The notes below the pieces were generated by a model, which saw only the letters and a list, made by a program, of their open reading frames with translations, did no database searches and was not told the DNA's origin. Of a stretch of 6,964 nt of DNA, positions 4,665 through 6,964 are shown in pieces. Source of the stretch: Streptosporangiaceae bacterium. GTDB taxonomy: Bacteria > Actinomycetota > Actinomycetes > Streptosporangiales > Streptosporangiaceae. The position numbers were made by a program, and so were the translations under genes. The stretch's first letter is position 1, and every line of letters begins with the position of its first letter. Location: positions 1-6,964 of the forward strand of contig JASIBJ010000722.1 in NCBI GenBank assembly GCA_030045215.1, read 5' to 3'.

Positions 4665-6743
4665 TTAGTGGAGGCCGGTCACCAGCGCGAGGACGGCGAT
4701 GAGCGAAATCAGCATGTAGGCCAGGTACGCGTCGAGCCGGCCCGACTGCAACCGCTGCGCTTGGCGCACCGCCAGCGCAAAAGGCCGCCGGAACGGACGG
4801 TAGAAGTACTCCTCCGTGACCTCGATGACGTCAGAGGTGTACTCGACATGCGCCACCGCCGCAGCGGCGTCGACGTCACGGGCCTCATCGCTGGCGCCGA
4901 GCCTTGTCACCCCGACCTGGGTATGCAGGATCGCCGCGAGGACCCGCCGAGCCGGATTCGCGAAGGCGAAGGCGGTGTAGCTGGCACGTCCCGAGACGCC
5001 CGCAGTGGCTGACCGCCAGGCCGGGACGCGGCGGACGCGCAGCAGGCGGGCCCCAGATGCGAGCCATGCCAGGACGGCGACCAGCGCGAACAGCGCGGGC
5101 ATAACGACCCACAGCCACGATGGCGACAGGATCGAGAAGCCGGCGAAGACCGGCTGCAGCACCCACGGCGACTTCAGCGCCGCTGTCACTGCGGCGGACG
5201 GCAGCACCGGGACGAGCCCGGCACCGATCACCCTGATCTCGAGTGGCGCCAGCGCGGCCAGGGCCAGGCACGCGGCGGCGAGCCCGACGATGCCAGCGCG
5301 GCCGGCCAGTCCGGGATCACCGTCACCGCTGGTTGCCTCGCCTCGAGGCTTGCCGAGGACGACCAGGCCGACCAGCCGCACGAACGTCACGCCCGCGAAG
5401 CCTGCGGTCAGCGCCACCGCCGCGCCGGTTACTGCCAGCACCAGCCGGTCAGCCAGACCCGGCAGCCGGAACTGCTGCATGAGGGCCTCGAGCAGGAACC
5501 ACTCGGAGACGAAGCCTGCCGTGGGCGGCAGCCCGGCCAGTGTCAGGCTGCCGATCGCCAGCCCGGTGCCGCTCCAGGGCGTCCGCCGGACCGACCCGCG
5601 CAGGTCGTCCAGGTCATCCCGTCCGGCCGCGGCCTCGATCCCGGGGCTGGAGACAAACAGCAGCGATTTCGCGGCGGTGTGGGCGACAACCTGGAGGGTC
5701 GCGGCGAGCAGGCCAGCTGCCGTCAGCGCGCGGCTGCCGGCCGCGGCGCCGACCAGGGCGACGCCGAATCCGGCCAGGATCAGGCCGGTGTTCTCCACGC
5801 TGGAGTACGCGATGACGCGCTGCAGGCTACCCTGCACCGCGGCGTGGGCGATGCCGAGGACCGCCGTGATGCTGGCGAGCAGCAGCAGCACGTCCGTGAC
5901 CGCGGCCGGTGGCGAGCCAAGCACGGCCAGGGTGCGCCACAGCCCGTAGAAGCCGACATTCACCGCGACTCCGGCCATGACCGCGCGGGCCGGGCCGGGT
6001 GCGGCAGCGTAGCCGCGCGGCAGCCAGACCTGGAACGGCACCAGCCCGACCTTGACCGCAAAGCCGGCCAGCAACAGCACGCACGCGGTGGATCGCATCG
6101 GTCCGGCGGGCACGTGCGCCAGCCCGGTCAGGGTCAAGGAATGTGACCGGGTCACCAGCAACAACAGGCCCGCGAGAAGGCAGGCACCGCTGATACGGCC
6201 GAACGCGAGCGTGGCCAGCGCGGCCGCGGGGCGGCCGGGCGCGGCGCGGCGGTAGCCCGTCAGGACCCAGAAGGCCAGCGTCAGCGACTCCCAGGCGAAC
6301 AGGAGCGTGAAGGCGTCTCTGGCCGTGAGCACGACCGCGACCGAGCCGAGGGCGAGCGCGTACCCGGCGCCCAGGCCGCGGCGGTCCGGTCCGTCGGGGC
6401 CAGCCGACCACGACGCGAACGCGAGCGACACGGCCGTCGCCGCGGTGAAGGCGATCACGAGGAACAGGCCGGAGAGCCGGTCCGCGGCGAGTCCCGGGAT
6501 CACGGCGAAGCTCGTACGCGCTCCGATCGCGACGGTCCCGAGCAGCCCGCCGGACCCTGGCGTCACCGCCCGGCCCGCCACACCGGCCGCGCCCGCAACC
6601 GCCAGGCAGACCGAGCCAGCCGCGCCGGCCAGGTACGGTGCAGCCCGCCACGCCCGTGTCCGCGGCCCGGCGGCTAGGTCGGCTCCGGCGGCGAGGGCGA
6701 GCAGGATCAGGCCGACGGTCAGCGCGGCTCCAAACCCCGTCAT
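4665..6743 (-). CDS. Hydrogenase-4 component B-like (HyfB/HycC, NuoL/M/N-type) membrane proton-translocating subunit
   Basis: This 692-aa polytopic inner-membrane protein belongs to the proton-conducting antiporter-like subunits of complex I and group 4 [NiFe]-hydrogenases. Many Leu/Ala-rich membrane helices are seen from residue 5 to about 565, plus one at the C-terminus (about 672-690). Conserved features are FAWESLTL with Glu152, AVKVGLVPFQVWLP with Lys231 (228-241), the LQRVIAYSSVENTG stretch (307-320), His355 and Lys359 in VAHTAAKS, and GLPPTAGFVSEW (404-415) with Glu414. The C-terminal part, YTAFAFANP (589-597) and then YFYRPFRRPF (646-655) before a last helix, is typical of HyfB/HycC rather than NuoM. 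Asn262 stands where NuoM, NuoN and HycC have a Lys in the helix after the WLP loop. The subunit would move protons or Na+ as electrons pass through the hydrophilic arm. The start ATG overlaps the stop of the upstream small subunit (ATGA). It is the last gene of this operon inside the window. Its size and order after a NuoB-like gene recall the mycobacterial Rv0082-Rv0083 pair, from memory only. Confidence 0.9.
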   Translation of the reverse strand: MTGFGAALTVGLILLALAAGADLAAGPRTRAWRAAPYLAGAAGSVCLAVAGAAGVAGRAVTPGSGGLLGTVAIGARTSFAVIPGLAADRLSGLFLVIAFTAATAVSLAFASWSAGPDGPDRRGLGAGYALALGSVAVVLTARDAFTLLFAWESLTLAFWVLTGYRRAAPGRPAAALATLAFGRISGACLLAGLLLLVTRSHSLTLTGLAHVPAGPMRSTACVLLLAGFAVKVGLVPFQVWLPRGYAAAPGPARAVMAGVAVNVGFYGLWRTLAVLGSPPAAVTDVLLLLASITAVLGIAHAAVQGSLQRVIAYSSVENTGLILAGFGVALVGAAAGSRALTAAGLLAATLQVVAHTAAKSLLFVSSPGIEAAAGRDDLDDLRGSVRRTPWSGTGLAIGSLTLAGLPPTAGFVSEWFLLEALMQQFRLPGLADRLVLAVTGAAVALTAGFAGVTFVRLVGLVVLGKPRGEATSGDGDPGLAGRAGIVGLAAACLALAALAPLEIRVIGAGLVPVLPSAAVTAALKSPWVLQPVFAGFSILSPSWLWVVMPALFALVAVLAWLASGARLLRVRRVPAWRSATAGVSGRASYTAFAFANPARRVLAAILHTQVGVTRLGASDEARDVDAAAAVAHVEYTSDVIEVTEEYFYRPFRRPFALAVRQAQRLQSGRLDAYLAYMLISLIAVLALVTGLH
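6740..6743 (-). other. ATGA stop/start overlap, translational coupling
   Basis: The TGA of the small-subunit gene (6742-6740) shares bases with the ATG of the antiporter gene (6743-6741). This fixes the antiporter start and indicates co-translation of two subunits of one complex. Confidence 0.75.
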
Positions 6744-6964
6744 CGCGGGTCACCACCCGCAACGGACGTCGGCCGTCCAGCGCTTGCCGGGATCCGACCC
6801 ACCGCCATCAGCAGCGCCGAGAGAATGGCGAACGGGCTAGGCGGCGACCCCGGCAACCACACATCGACCGGCACGATGTCGCCGACGCCGCCGCTGACGG
6901 CATAGGACGGGCTGACGATGCCGCCGCCCACCGCGTCCGTCCCGACCGCGACGACCACCTTCGG
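6740..6964 (-). CDS. NuoB/HycG-like small subunit, C-terminal part only, cluster cysteines missing
   Basis: Only the last 74 residues are in the window; the frame is open to the right edge, so the GTG at 6958 is not the true start. The segment aligns with the end of complex I subunit B and hydrogenase small subunits: KVVVAVGTDAVGGG fits the family's xVIAxGxCAxxGG, and VPVDVWLPGSPPSPFAILSALL fits PVDVYxPGCPPRPEAxxxxLL, with nearly the same spacing between the two motifs (30 residues against 29 in E. coli NuoB as I recall it). In the family both motifs carry a cysteine ligand of the proximal [4Fe-4S] cluster (N2 in complex I). Here they are Asp and Ser (TCG), and the visible part has no cysteine. 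The first two ligands would lie outside the window. The protein should sit in the peripheral arm next to the large subunit. It is translationally coupled to the antiporter gene by an ATGA overlap. Confidence 0.82.
   Translation of the reverse strand, partial: PKVVVAVGTDAVGGGIVSPSYAVSGGVGDIVPVDVWLPGSPPSPFAILSALLMAVGRIPASAGRPTSVAGGDPR

Noticed and set aside
4369..4668. 99-codon plus-strand ORF and a 79-codon minus-strand ORF in the convergent gap
   Set aside because: No coding-like composition, no motif, and no plausible ribosome binding site; one also runs into the antiporter 3' end.
5005..5949. 314-codon plus-strand open frame inside the antiporter gene
   Set aside because: Its composition (Ala/Arg/Ser/Pro/Thr-rich, no domain) is that of a shadow frame, and the minus strand encodes a clear HyfB-like membrane protein.
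5827..6762. 311-codon minus-strand frame overlapping the antiporter and small-subunit genes
   Set aside because: Arg/Gly-rich shadow of the real frame with no motif.

Overview
The window is very GC-rich DNA with strong G/C at third codon positions and GTG as well as ATG starts. This, together with the gene families present, points to a high-GC actinobacterium (Actinomycetota); I cannot place it further. No rRNA, tRNA, CRISPR array, insertion sequence or phage gene was seen.

Layout. (1) Positions 2-1459, plus strand: the 3' part of a MutS-family ATPase gene that enters from the left edge. (2) Positions 1527-2392, minus strand: a two-gene operon encoding a universal stress protein (USP) and then a DUF190 PII-like protein, joined by a GTGA stop/start overlap. 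It converges on the MutS-like gene. (3) Positions 2393-2685: a divergent intergenic region that probably holds promoters for both directions. (4) Positions 2686-4206, plus strand: a small unrecognised ORF with good coding bias, followed 24 nt later and in the same phase by a 407-aa protein built from four CxxC-x(31-34)-CxxH modules, probably metal binding. (5) Positions 4207-4664: a convergent intergenic stretch with short palindromes and no convincing gene. (6) Positions 4665-6964, minus strand: the end of an operon for a respiratory-complex-I-like or [NiFe]-hydrogenase-4-like membrane complex. It holds the C-terminus of a NuoB/HycG-like small subunit, overlapped by ATGA with a 692-aa HyfB/HycC-like proton-translocating subunit.

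How they may work together. The minus-strand membrane complex would couple electron transfer to ion pumping. The USP and the PII-like DUF190 protein look like a small stress or nucleotide-sensing module. The Cys/His-module protein could be a metal or redox protein of the same physiology, but that link rests only on proximity. The MutS-like ATPase is probably unrelated.

The most notable signal is in the partial small subunit. Its C-terminus aligns well with NuoB/HycG proteins, but both iron-sulfur cysteines expected in that part are replaced, one by Asp and one by Ser, and the visible segment has no cysteine at all. The partner antiporter subunit also has Asn where many relatives have a Lys in the eighth core helix. 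The complex may therefore be a divergent, hydrogenase-related machine without the usual proximal Fe-S cluster. The four-fold Cys/His protein is the second most interesting item.
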